This document shows positions 51,781-59,268 of a stretch of DNA of 64,000 nucleotides, one piece after another. A program made the position numbers and the translations under genes. Within the stretch, counting starts at the first letter, position 1; each line of letters opens with the position of its first letter. The DNA lies in the NCBI RefSeq assembly GCF_900188405.1, contig NZ_FZOF01000002.1:496001-560000 (forward strand), read 5' to 3'. Below the pieces are notes generated by a model. It did not search any database. It saw only the letters and a program-made list of their open reading frames with translations, and was not told the DNA's origin. The stretch is from Actinacidiphila glaucinigra (GTDB lineage: Bacteria > Actinomycetota > Actinomycetes > Streptomycetales > Streptomycetaceae).

Positions 51781-52060
51781 CTTGGCGTGGCGAACGTCGG
51801 CCTCACCGGTGCCAGGGGCGTTGGCCCGGCATCCGCCCGCACCGCGTTGCAGGACGCGACTGCATCGTCAGCGGGGACAAGGCCCTTGCCGCTGGGCCGA
51901 CCTTCGATCGGCAAGTGAGTCATGTCACAACCGCGCCTTACGCCTCTGACGGCTAAGCGACTTCACATGACCGGCACCGCAAGCGGCGCCCAAGCTTGAT
52001 CGTTTGCACTTCGGGCCGGCAGCGGGCCGGCAGACGGTTCCTCAGGCCGTGAAACGGGCT

Positions 52061-52092
52061 GCGGCCCCACCGGTCTGAACCAGTGGGGCCGC
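52061..52092 (-). terminator. Terminator hairpin downstream of tRNA-Lys
   Basis: gcggccccac (52061-52070) pairs with gtggggccgc (52083-52092), a 10-base perfect stem, about 40 bases beyond the 3' end of the minus-strand tRNA. Confidence 0.65.
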
Positions 52093-52133
52093 ATTCACGC
52101 AGGACAGCGGTGGCGAGACCAACCGCCTGCGGG

Positions 52134-52206
52134 TAGGCCGTGTGGGACTCGAACCCACAACCAATGGATTAAAAGTCCACTGCTCTGCCAATTGAGCTAA
52201 CGGCCC
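52134..52206 (-). tRNA. tRNA-Lys (anticodon UUU)
   Basis: On the minus strand the 73-nt cloverleaf runs GGGCCGT (acceptor) - TAGCTCAATTGGCAGAGCA (D arm) - GTGGACTTTTAATCCAT (anticodon arm, loop CTTTTAA, anticodon TTT) - variable - GTGGGTTCGAGTCCCAC (T arm) - ACGGCCT plus discriminator A. All stems pair, with one G-U at the acceptor end. CCA is not encoded. It lies between the DUF7144 region and the permease gene; such tRNAs can serve as integration sites, but I see no integrase here. Confidence 0.97.
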
Positions 52207-52295
52207 GCACCCCGCAGCATAGCCGGACGGCGGCCGTGGCTCCGAGCGCATTCGGCCCGTGCGGCGCGGCCGCCGCCGACGAGCGGCGGGGACGG

Positions 52296-53843
52296 TCAGC
52301 CGGGGGTGTCGGCCGGAGCGGGTGCGGGGACCTCGACGGAGGCGGGACCCCGGTCGCGGAGGAACCAGTGGCGGGCCGAGACGAACCACCATGTCGCGGC
52401 GAAGCCGAGGACGACCAGGACCGCGATCGGCGCGTAGTTGAAGGTGTCGACCGTGACCGGGCTGACCTGGGGCAGCATGAAGAGCACGGTGATGAAGACG
52501 ACCCAGGACACGGCGATGACGCCGATCGGACGGGACCAGCGGCCGAGGTGCCAGGGGCCGCGCTCGAAGTCGTCGCCCTTGCCGAGGCGCAGGAACGTCG
52601 GTATGACGTACGCGATGTAGAGGCCGATGACCGCGATGGAGGTCACGGCGGCGTACGCGGTCAGGTTGATCAGGTACGGCAGGCCGAGGACGAGCGCGCC
52701 GAGCGCGGCCAGCCAGACGGCGTTCGTGGGGGTCTTGGTGCGCGGGTTGATGCGGTGCCAGACCGCGGAGAAGGGCAGCGCCCCGTCGCGCGAGAAGGCG
52801 TAGATCATGCGGCTGTTGGCGGTGACGGAGGCCATCCCGCAGAAGAGCTGGGCACCGATGACGACCAGCAGCAGGAGCTTGCCGCCGACGTCGCCGAGGC
52901 CGTCGATGAGGATCTGCGCCGGGGGGACGCCGGTCGGCGTGCCGAGGACCTCGTCGTACGAGCGGATCGCGTACGTGAAGCCGAGCAGCAGCACGAAGCC
53001 GGCGATCCAGGAGATCCAGATGGAGCGGACGATGCCGCGCGGCCCGGCGGTGGCGGCGTCGTGGGTCTCCTCGGTCATGTGGGCGGAGGCGTCGTAGCCG
53101 GTGAAGGTGTACTGCGCCATCAGCAGACCGAGCAGGACCACGTAGAAGCTGCTGCCCCAGCCGGTGTTGTTGACGAAGTGGGTGAAGACGAAGGACGTCG
53201 ACTGGTGGCTGTCCGGAACGAAGGCGAGCGCGCCGACGATCAGGCCGACGCCGAGCACGTGCCACCAGACGCTGATGTCGTTGAGGAGCGCGACGATGCG
53301 GACGCCGAAGGTGTTGAGCAGTCCGTGCAGCACCAGGATCGCGGCGAACAGGACGATCGTGTGGCCCGGGGTGCTGCTGAAGCCGAACTGCAGGTCCAGG
53401 TAGGCGTTGAGGAAGCTCGCGGCGCCGAAGTCGATGCCGGCGGTGACGGCGACCTGGCCGAGCACGTTGAACCAGCCCGCGAACCACGCCCACGCGGCGG
53501 CGCTGCGCGGCGGGGCGAGCCGGTGGGCCCAGTAGTACAGACCGGCGGAGGTGGGGTACGAGGAGCAGATCTCGGCCATCGCCAGGCCGACGACCAGGGT
53601 CATCAGGCCCACGACCAGCCAGCCCCAGGTGATCACGGCGGGGCCGCCGGTGTTCATGCCGAACGCGTAGAGGGTCAGGCAGCCGGAGAGGACCGAGATG
53701 ATGGTGAAGGAGACCGCGAAGTTGGAGAACGCGGACATCCTGCGGGCCAGCACCTGGGTGTAGCCGAGTTGGCGGAGGCGTTCCTCGTCGGTGACCGCGC
53801 CCGGGGGCCTGGCGGCCTCGTCCGGTCCTTTAGGAATTGTCAT
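52296..53843 (-). CDS. APC-superfamily amino acid permease
   Basis: 515 residues from ATG 53843 (MTIPKGPDEAARPPGAVTDE...). Twelve or more transmembrane helices are visible (FAVSFTIISVLSGCLTLYAF, VITWGWLVVGLMTLVVGLAM, LYYWAHRLAP...WFAGWFNVLG, VLLGLLMAQYTFTGYDASAH). The conserved MAEICSSYPTSAGLYYWAHR motif and SRDGALPFSAVWHRINPRTK loop are typical of the GABA/polyamine-type APC permeases of actinobacteria. It imports an amino acid or derivative by proton coupling; the exact substrate is not known. The upstream ATGs in the same frame lie in a noisy stretch without transmembrane character. It is divergent from the ECF sigma gene by 70 bases. Confidence 0.93.
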   Translation of the reverse strand: MTIPKGPDEAARPPGAVTDEERLRQLGYTQVLARRMSAFSNFAVSFTIISVLSGCLTLYAFGMNTGGPAVITWGWLVVGLMTLVVGLAMAEICSSYPTSAGLYYWAHRLAPPRSAAAWAWFAGWFNVLGQVAVTAGIDFGAASFLNAYLDLQFGFSSTPGHTIVLFAAILVLHGLLNTFGVRIVALLNDISVWWHVLGVGLIVGALAFVPDSHQSTSFVFTHFVNNTGWGSSFYVVLLGLLMAQYTFTGYDASAHMTEETHDAATAGPRGIVRSIWISWIAGFVLLLGFTYAIRSYDEVLGTPTGVPPAQILIDGLGDVGGKLLLLVVIGAQLFCGMASVTANSRMIYAFSRDGALPFSAVWHRINPRTKTPTNAVWLAALGALVLGLPYLINLTAYAAVTSIAVIGLYIAYVIPTFLRLGKGDDFERGPWHLGRWSRPIGVIAVSWVVFITVLFMLPQVSPVTVDTFNYAPIAVLVVLGFAATWWFVSARHWFLRDRGPASVEVPAPAPADTPG

Positions 53844-53913
53844 GCCCCCAGCGATTCCCCCGCCGGGGGCATGACATGCGTCATATCCTGTCCGGAAGTG
53901 GACGGAAACTCCC

Positions 53914-54591
53914 GTGACCGGGGTCACAGGGAACCCGGTGGTCCGAACGGACACTCCCGATGGTGTGGAGACGACACTGAACGAACGGCTGCGGTCGGGG
54001 GACCGCGCGGCGTTCGGCGGGCTGTTCGACGCCCACGCACGGGTGGTGCACGCGCACGCCCTGCGGGTGACCGGTGACTGGGCCACGGCCCAGGACGTGG
54101 TCTCGCTGACGTTCCTGGAAGCCTGGCGGCTGCGCGGGAAGCTGGGCGCCGAGGTGGTGAACACCCGGGCGTGGCTGCTGGGCATCGCCACCAACGTGCT
54201 GCGCAACACCGCCCGGACGGCCCGCCGCCACCGGGCCGCGATGTCCCGCCTGCCGCCGCGGCAGCCCGTGCCCGACTTCGCCGACGAGGTCGTCGGCCGG
54301 ATCACCGACACCCAGCGGCTGGCGGCGGCTTCCCGGGCCCTGGGCAGACTGCGCCGGGCCGACCGCGAGGTGTTCACCCTGTGCGTGTGGGCCGATCTGG
54401 ACTACGCGGCCGCCGCCGAGGCCCTCGGCATCCCGGTGGGCACCGTCCGCTCCCGGCTGTCACGGGCCCGCGGACGCCTGCGCACGCTCGCGGAGGCCGA
54501 ACTGGCCCACGGCGGCGACGTTCCCGTGGCACCGGCGGCCGCCGAGCCCGAACCGATGCCTATGCCTATGCCGAAGGAGAGGACCCGATGA
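53914..54591 (+). CDS. ECF sigma factor
   Basis: 225 residues from GTG 53914 (an alternative is the GTG at 53962). Region 2 is DRAAFGGLFDAHARVVHAHA, LRVTGDWATAQDVVSLTFLE, AWRLRGKLGAEVVNTRAWLL; region 4 is LRRADREVFTLCVWADLDYA, AAAEALGIPVGTVRSRLSRA. It is a small group-4 (extracytoplasmic function) sigma factor. The C-terminus ends with an unusual MPMPMP stretch. Its stop codon overlaps the start of the CU044_5270-like gene as ATGA, the usual arrangement with an anti-sigma or membrane partner. It could autoregulate from the intergenic region. Confidence 0.92.
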   Translation: MTGVTGNPVVRTDTPDGVETTLNERLRSGDRAAFGGLFDAHARVVHAHALRVTGDWATAQDVVSLTFLEAWRLRGKLGAEVVNTRAWLLGIATNVLRNTARTARRHRAAMSRLPPRQPVPDFADEVVGRITDTQRLAAASRALGRLRRADREVFTLCVWADLDYAAAAEALGIPVGTVRSRLSRARGRLRTLAEAELAHGGDVPVAPAAAEPEPMPMPMPKERTR

Positions 54592-55619
54592 GCGCCGCCG
54601 ACCCGCGCCGGCCGGAGCAGTGCGAACGGGCCGAGGCCGAGGAAGGCGCCCTGCTGCTGCCCGCCCCCGCCGCCGCGGGCCTCGATCCGGACACCCACCG
54701 CCTGCTCAAGCGGCACTTCCTGGACGAGATCGCCGACGGGACGCCGGCACCGTACCCGACGGCCGTTCCCCGCCGGCGGCTGATGACGGTCCTGGCGCCC
54801 GCCGCGGGCGTCTGCCTCCTGCTGGTGGTCGTCGCCGCCGGCCTGCGGGCGCTGAACACCGCCGCCGGCAACCAGGCCGAGCCTCCCGCGTCCCCCGCCG
54901 CCGTACGGCTGCTGGGCCGCATCGCACTCGGCGCCGACGCGGCACCCGCCGGCGCCGTCCGCGACGACCAGTACGCCTACGTCAAGGTGACCGGACACGC
55001 CACCGCACTGGACGGGGACACCGGCGCCACCGAACCCACCAACGAGTCGGGCGAGTTGTGGACGTCCGTGGACGGCAGCGGCCGCACCCTGACCCGCGAC
55101 CGCGGCGGCGACCGATGGGACGACGCCCCGGGACCCGGCAGCCTGTCCTCGCCGACGTACCGCTTCCTGGAGGCCCTGCCCACCGAGCCGGACGCCCTGC
55201 TGGCACGGATCCGCCGGGAGTCCGACCCGCAGTACGGCCCCGCCGTGGACTCCACCGTCGGCGTGGACCAGGGCGCCTTCGTCACCATCGGCGAACTGCT
55301 GCGCAGCGGGACCGCCCCGCCGGTCACCGCCGCCGCCCTGTACCGGTCCGCCGCACTCATCCCCGGGGTGATCACCGTGCGCGACGCGGTGGACGCCACG
55401 GGCCGCCACGGCGTGGCGGTCGCACGGGCGCACAACGGCGAGCGCATCGAGTGGATCTTCGACGAGAAGACGCTGCGCCTGCTCGGGGAACGCACCGTGC
55501 TGCTGGAGGACGGTGCCTGGGGGGAGGCCGGCACCGTCGTGGAGTCGATCGCGTTCACCGCCGACGGCATCTCCGACCGGGCCGGCGAGACTCCCCCGGA
55601 GGGGCGTCCGGCGGGCTGA
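54588..55619 (+). CDS. CU044_5270-type membrane protein, probable anti-sigma/effector partner of the ECF sigma factor
   Basis: 343 residues from ATG 54588, translationally coupled to the sigma factor. The N-terminal 65 residues are cytoplasmic (RRPEQCERAEAEEGALLLPA, HRLLKRHFLDEIADGT), followed by one transmembrane helix (MTVLAPAAGVCLLLVVVAAG) and a ~230-residue exported domain (LGRIALGADAAPAGAVRDDQ, YRFLEALPTEPDALLARIRR, IIWIFDEKTLRLLGER-type strands). This matches the CU044_5270 family, which is typically encoded downstream of ECF sigma factors in actinobacteria and thought to sequester or sense for the sigma factor. It is convergent with the FG-GAP gene. Confidence 0.85.
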   Translation: MSAADPRRPEQCERAEAEEGALLLPAPAAAGLDPDTHRLLKRHFLDEIADGTPAPYPTAVPRRRLMTVLAPAAGVCLLLVVVAAGLRALNTAAGNQAEPPASPAAVRLLGRIALGADAAPAGAVRDDQYAYVKVTGHATALDGDTGATEPTNESGELWTSVDGSGRTLTRDRGGDRWDDAPGPGSLSSPTYRFLEALPTEPDALLARIRRESDPQYGPAVDSTVGVDQGAFVTIGELLRSGTAPPVTAAALYRSAALIPGVITVRDAVDATGRHGVAVARAHNGERIEWIFDEKTLRLLGERTVLLEDGAWGEAGTVVESIAFTADGISDRAGETPPEGRPAG

Positions 55620-55621
55620 CG

Positions 55622-55690
55622 TCAGCCGTTGCGCTTCCGGCGCGGCTTGTCCGTACGGCGGTCGTTGGCGTCACGGTCGCGGCCGGGGCC
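55622..55690 (-). pseudogene. Duplicated 3' tail of the DEAD-box helicase gene
   Basis: On the minus strand this encodes RDRDANDRRTDKPRRKRNG and a stop. It is nearly identical at the DNA level to the last ~50 bases of the helicase gene (59269-59320, ...DRRTDKPRWKRNG), then joined to another part of the same helicase tail (DRDANDRR), as if a ~48-base internal deletion occurred. It has no start and no promoter; it is a remnant. It lies exactly between the CU044_5270-like gene and the FG-GAP gene terminator. Confidence 0.75.
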
Positions 55691-55696
55691 CCGGAA

Positions 55697-55725
55697 CCGC
55701 CCCGGCCCTTCCAGGGCCGGGGCGG
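55697..55725. terminator. Bidirectional terminator between convergent genes
   Basis: ccgccccggccct (55697-55709), a 3-base loop and agggccggggcgg (55713-55725) form a 13-base perfect stem between the CU044_5270-like gene and the FG-GAP gene. Confidence 0.8.
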
Positions 55726-55742
55726 GCGGGACCAGGGCCGGT

Positions 55743-58700
55743 TCAGGAAAGCGTCTTGTAGCCGCTGATGCCGTCCATCAGCAGCTTGCGCGCGCCGAAG
55801 GCGCCCTTGCCGTTGCCCTTGTAGAGCCAGACGCGGTTCTTGGTGTCCCTCACGAGCAGGTCCATCCTGCCGTCGGCGGTGATGTCCCCGGCGCCCGCGA
55901 CGACGTTGTAGTCGGCGCCCCACTTGGAGGCGAGCTTCACCCGCGCCTTGAGGTGCCCCTTGCCGTCGCCGTTGTAGCGCCACAGCACGTTCGCCTTGTC
56001 CTGGACGAGCAGATCGCCGAAACCGTCCCCGTTCAGGTCACCGGCCCCCACGATCTTCTTGTAGCCCGTCCACTTCGACGCCAGCTTCACCCGCGACGCC
56101 AGCCGGCCCGAGCTCGTCGCCTTGTACAGCCACACGTCCGAAGTCGACGTCTTCCTCACCACCAGGTCCGGACGCCCGTCGCCACTCAGGTCGCCCGGCG
56201 AGGTCAGCACGTCGAACGCCTGGAAGCCGGTGCCCATCGAGAGCTTCGGACCGGCCGTGCTGACGCTTCCCCCGCACCTGCCGCTGTACCGGTACAGCGC
56301 GCCGGAAGTCGTCCGCACCAGCATGTCCGCGCAACCGTCGCCGTCGAGGTCGCCGAACGGCACGAAGCGGTAACCCGTGTTCCAGCCCTTGGAGCTGGAC
56401 ATCGCCACACCGCCGTTCAGGTCGAAGCCGAGGTGGCGCAATGTGCCCGATGTCGTCAGCCCGACCAGCTCGCCCGTGCCGTCCCCGTTGAAGTCTCGCC
56501 AGGCGCTCTTGGCACCGGCCAACTGCACCGCGCCGCTGCTGACCGTCCGGAACCCGCTGCCGTCGCCCGGATCGGCGGCCAGGGACCACGTGTGGCGGCC
56601 GCCCGGGACGACCGCGCCGCGGTCGTCCCTGCCGTTCCAGGTCGTGGCGATCTGGGCGCCCTCGTGAGCGGTCCCGCGGATCGTCCGTACGGCCTTGCCC
56701 GCCGCGTTCCGGAAGGTGAGGCTCCAGCCCACCGGCGGCCGGGACAACTGCCATGTGCCGTGCCAGACGTTCTGGGGCGGCGACCACAGCAGGTTGGAGT
56801 AGTCGTCCGTGGTGGCTTCGATCGAAGTGACCGGCGAGCGCGGTACGCCGACGCGCTTGACGTGGATCCTGTTGCCGGCGTCCACGAAGGCGACGTCCCC
56901 GCCGTACTTGTCGACGGTCCAGTTGATCCGGCGGTCGGAGACCAGCCCGTCCTCTGCCGGCAGGTCGGCGAACTCGCCGGTGACCGCCGCCGTACCCGCT
57001 CCGCCGTGGAAGTCCGTCAGCAGCAGCTTGCCCGCCGCACGGTCGTGGCGGACGAGGAAACCGTCGCCGAGCAGGGCCTCGCCAGAGGGCACGGCGATGC
57101 TCTTCTTGCCGATGCGGTCCCAGACGCCCGCCTTGCCCGCCGGCCCGCAGGACCAGTACACCCAGCGGCCGACCGTCTGCAGTTCCTGCGGCACGCAGCC
57201 GGCTCCCACGTCGACGGCCGACGAGGTCTTCCGGGTCTTCAGGTCGAACACGTCGACCGTGCCCTTGACCGGACCCGGTTTCCACAGTCCGGTGCCCCAG
57301 ACCGAGGCGGCGGTGGTGGTCCGGGTCAGCGTGACGTTGTTCTCCCGGTGCTGTTCGAAGTCCCCCACGTACTGCTTGCCCTGGGTGCCGTCGTCGACGA
57401 CGGTGTAGCGCCCGGAGGAGTCGACGATCCGGTTGCCGGTGTTCGGCAGGACGACCGAGGCCAGCGAGCTCGGGGTACGGGGTGAGTTCACCGAGTCGCC
57501 GTGATCGGCGTACGCGATGTGCCCGTTGCCCAAGGCGTGGAGTTCGACGCAGTCGGATCCCGCCTGGCAGGGCTTGTACCAGTTGTGGAGCGGAAAGAGC
57601 AGCGCCCGCGGCCCGGGCTCGGGAGCCCCGGTCGGCGCCAGGTCGAACCCGTAGAGCGACCGCAGGGAGCTGCCGTCCGCGTCGGAGGCGACGGACAGCT
57701 TCCCGGCGCCGAGGGCGAGGCCGTCGACCCGGGCGTTGACCGCGTGGAGGGGCAAGACATCGGTGACCACGGGCTCGGCGCCGGAGGCCGTCACCCGGCG
57801 CACCGCCCAGTCCGTCACGCCGGCGCCGCCCACGACCAGCACGCTGCCGTCCGCGGCGGTGACGAGCTGGTTCGTGGCATACGTCAGCAACGTCCGGGCC
57901 TCACCGCCGCCCACCGGGACCGCGGTCAGTGTCCGACCCGGGCGCGAGCTCAGCGGGTCCCGGGCACGGGCGACGACGATCCAGTCACCCGCGAGGGCCA
58001 GCGTCACCACGGGCTGGAAGGACGCGCCCTCCAGCGGGGGGATCGCGACCGCCCTCGGTTCCGCCGCCGTGTCGGCACGCGGAACGACCCAGGCGTTCAG
58101 CGCGCCCGCGGAGCCGAACCAGCCGAGCACGCGGTCCGCGGACAGCGCGATCCTGGACGGCGGCGCGGCCAGCGAAGCGAACAGGCCGGTGACCGCGCCG
58201 GTGGCGTAGTCGACCAGCACCAGCCGCTTGCCGGACGGTCCGCCGCCCAGTTCCAGCACCGCGCCGCGCAGGTCCTGGGCGACGGTGCGGATGGATGTGT
58301 ACCCCTCCGGCAACGCGTCCGCCGGCAAGGCGACGTCGGTCACCTGCCCCTCGGCGGCGCGCAGCAGATGCAGTCCGGTGATCGTGCCCCCGGCGGGCTT
58401 CTCGTAGGTGAGGACCTCGGACATCGTGAACGCGCCGGTGATGAACCGGCCGGTGGGAAGGGCCGTGACGACGCGCTCGCCGTTCGCCAGGTCCACGACC
58501 GACATGCTCTTCGACGCGGGGAAGCCCATGAGCCCCGAGTTGACCAGGGCCGTCATGGCCGTGAGCGGCTCTGTCCTCCCGCTCGCGAAGTCCGTCCAGA
58601 GGTACTCGCCTTTGCCCTCCTGCGTGTGCAGGAAGCCCGAGCCGCCGGCGGTGTACAACGTGTCCCCGAGCGGTGCGGAGCGCACGCCGGCGGGGAAGAC

Positions 58701-58859
58701 CGCCTCCGCCGGGGTGCCCGAGTCCGCGGCCGCCGGCAGCGCCACCGGGCCCAGCCCGGCCCCCAGCAGGACGATCGCGGCGGCGGCAAGGGTCCTGGGG
58801 CGGGCGCTGAGGCCCGTCGTACGAACCCTGTCCGAAGTGGAGGTTCCCATACGGGACAT
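55743..58859 (-). CDS. Large secreted FG-GAP/VCBS-repeat protein with FlgD-like Ig domain
   Basis: 1038 residues from ATG 58859 (ribosome site aagggga, 8-14 bases before). A signal peptide (PRTLAAAAIVLLGAGLGPVA...AAADS) is followed by a ~650-residue beta-propeller-like region (for example TLYTAGGSGFLHTQEGKGEY, LVLVDYATGAVTGLFASLAA). Next comes a FlgD-type Ig domain (VRTIRGTAHEGAQIATTWNG...VPGGRHTWSLAADPGDGSG) and four C-terminal FG-GAP repeats (GDLDGDGCADMLVRTTSGAL, GDLSGDGRPDLVVRKTSTSD, GDLNGDGFGDLLVQDKANVL, GDITADGRMDLLVRDTKNRV). It is secreted, likely adhesive or carbohydrate-binding; no catalytic motif is seen. It is flanked by a duplicated helicase tail on one side and by a fragment of a similar protein on the other, suggesting it arrived in or created a duplication. 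Confidence 0.88.
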   Translation of the reverse strand: MSRMGTSTSDRVRTTGLSARPRTLAAAAIVLLGAGLGPVALPAAADSGTPAEAVFPAGVRSAPLGDTLYTAGGSGFLHTQEGKGEYLWTDFASGRTEPLTAMTALVNSGLMGFPASKSMSVVDLANGERVVTALPTGRFITGAFTMSEVLTYEKPAGGTITGLHLLRAAEGQVTDVALPADALPEGYTSIRTVAQDLRGAVLELGGGPSGKRLVLVDYATGAVTGLFASLAAPPSRIALSADRVLGWFGSAGALNAWVVPRADTAAEPRAVAIPPLEGASFQPVVTLALAGDWIVVARARDPLSSRPGRTLTAVPVGGGEARTLLTYATNQLVTAADGSVLVVGGAGVTDWAVRRVTASGAEPVVTDVLPLHAVNARVDGLALGAGKLSVASDADGSSLRSLYGFDLAPTGAPEPGPRALLFPLHNWYKPCQAGSDCVELHALGNGHIAYADHGDSVNSPRTPSSLASVVLPNTGNRIVDSSGRYTVVDDGTQGKQYVGDFEQHRENNVTLTRTTTAASVWGTGLWKPGPVKGTVDVFDLKTRKTSSAVDVGAGCVPQELQTVGRWVYWSCGPAGKAGVWDRIGKKSIAVPSGEALLGDGFLVRHDRAAGKLLLTDFHGGAGTAAVTGEFADLPAEDGLVSDRRINWTVDKYGGDVAFVDAGNRIHVKRVGVPRSPVTSIEATTDDYSNLLWSPPQNVWHGTWQLSRPPVGWSLTFRNAAGKAVRTIRGTAHEGAQIATTWNGRDDRGAVVPGGRHTWSLAADPGDGSGFRTVSSGAVQLAGAKSAWRDFNGDGTGELVGLTTSGTLRHLGFDLNGGVAMSSSKGWNTGYRFVPFGDLDGDGCADMLVRTTSGALYRYSGRCGGSVSTAGPKLSMGTGFQAFDVLTSPGDLSGDGRPDLVVRKTSTSDVWLYKATSSGRLASRVKLASKWTGYKKIVGAGDLNGDGFGDLLVQDKANVLWRYNGDGKGHLKARVKLASKWGADYNVVAGAGDITADGRMDLLVRDTKNRVWLYKGNGKGAFGARKLLMDGISGYKTLS

Positions 58860-58960
58860 CAGAAGATCCCCTTGAAAGTGTTCCAGCCGGTGTCGATCTC
58901 GGTGCGGGTGCCGAAGACCTGCACGTCCCCGTAACGGGTCCACCAGGTGGAACCGGGTCC
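58859..58960 (-). pseudogene. Fragment of an FG-GAP-type protein C-terminus
   Basis: Immediately upstream of the FG-GAP gene, the minus strand encodes YGDVQVFGTRTEIDTGWNTF then KGIF and a stop overlapping the next ATG (TGATG). This resembles the end of an FG-GAP/VCBS repeat protein (the ...GTRT.IGTGWNTF pattern). The upstream reading frame then degenerates (GGLGALVSTGLEVGPGSTWW). It is likely a remnant of a second, decayed paralogue. The area 58961-59209 shows no gene. Confidence 0.45.
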
Positions 58961-59209
58961 TACCTCGAGTCCCGTGCTGACGAGTGCGCCCAGACCGCCG
59001 CGCACGGGGGCACGACGGGCCACCCGAACCTCCTGCATCCGCAAAGCGAGAAGCGTCGGGGGCGAACGGTCACGGCTCGGCGCGCGCGAAAGGCGCTGCG
59101 CAGTCTCAAGCCCCCCGGCTGTACCCCCCACACAAGTGGCCAGAGCCTAACAGCCGCCGTACAGGAAGAGAAGGTCTGCACCAACCGTCCGACCTGGGTT
59201 TTCGCCCGA

Positions 59210-59259
59210 AACGGCAGGGGCCCGGCGGATGGATGTCCATCCGCCGGGCCCCTGCCGTT
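59210..59259 (-). terminator. Strong terminator of the helicase gene
   Basis: A 24-base perfect stem (aacggcaggggcccggcgga plus tgga) with a 2-base loop lies 10 bases after the helicase stop, on its minus-strand downstream side. It is one of the longest perfect hairpins in the window. Confidence 0.88.
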
Positions 59260-59268
59260 CACCTGATG

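Noticed and set aside
52134..52206. tRNA-Lys as the attachment site of an integrated element
   Set aside because: No integrase, excisionase or partial tRNA duplicate is visible nearby; the defence island is over 20 kb away.
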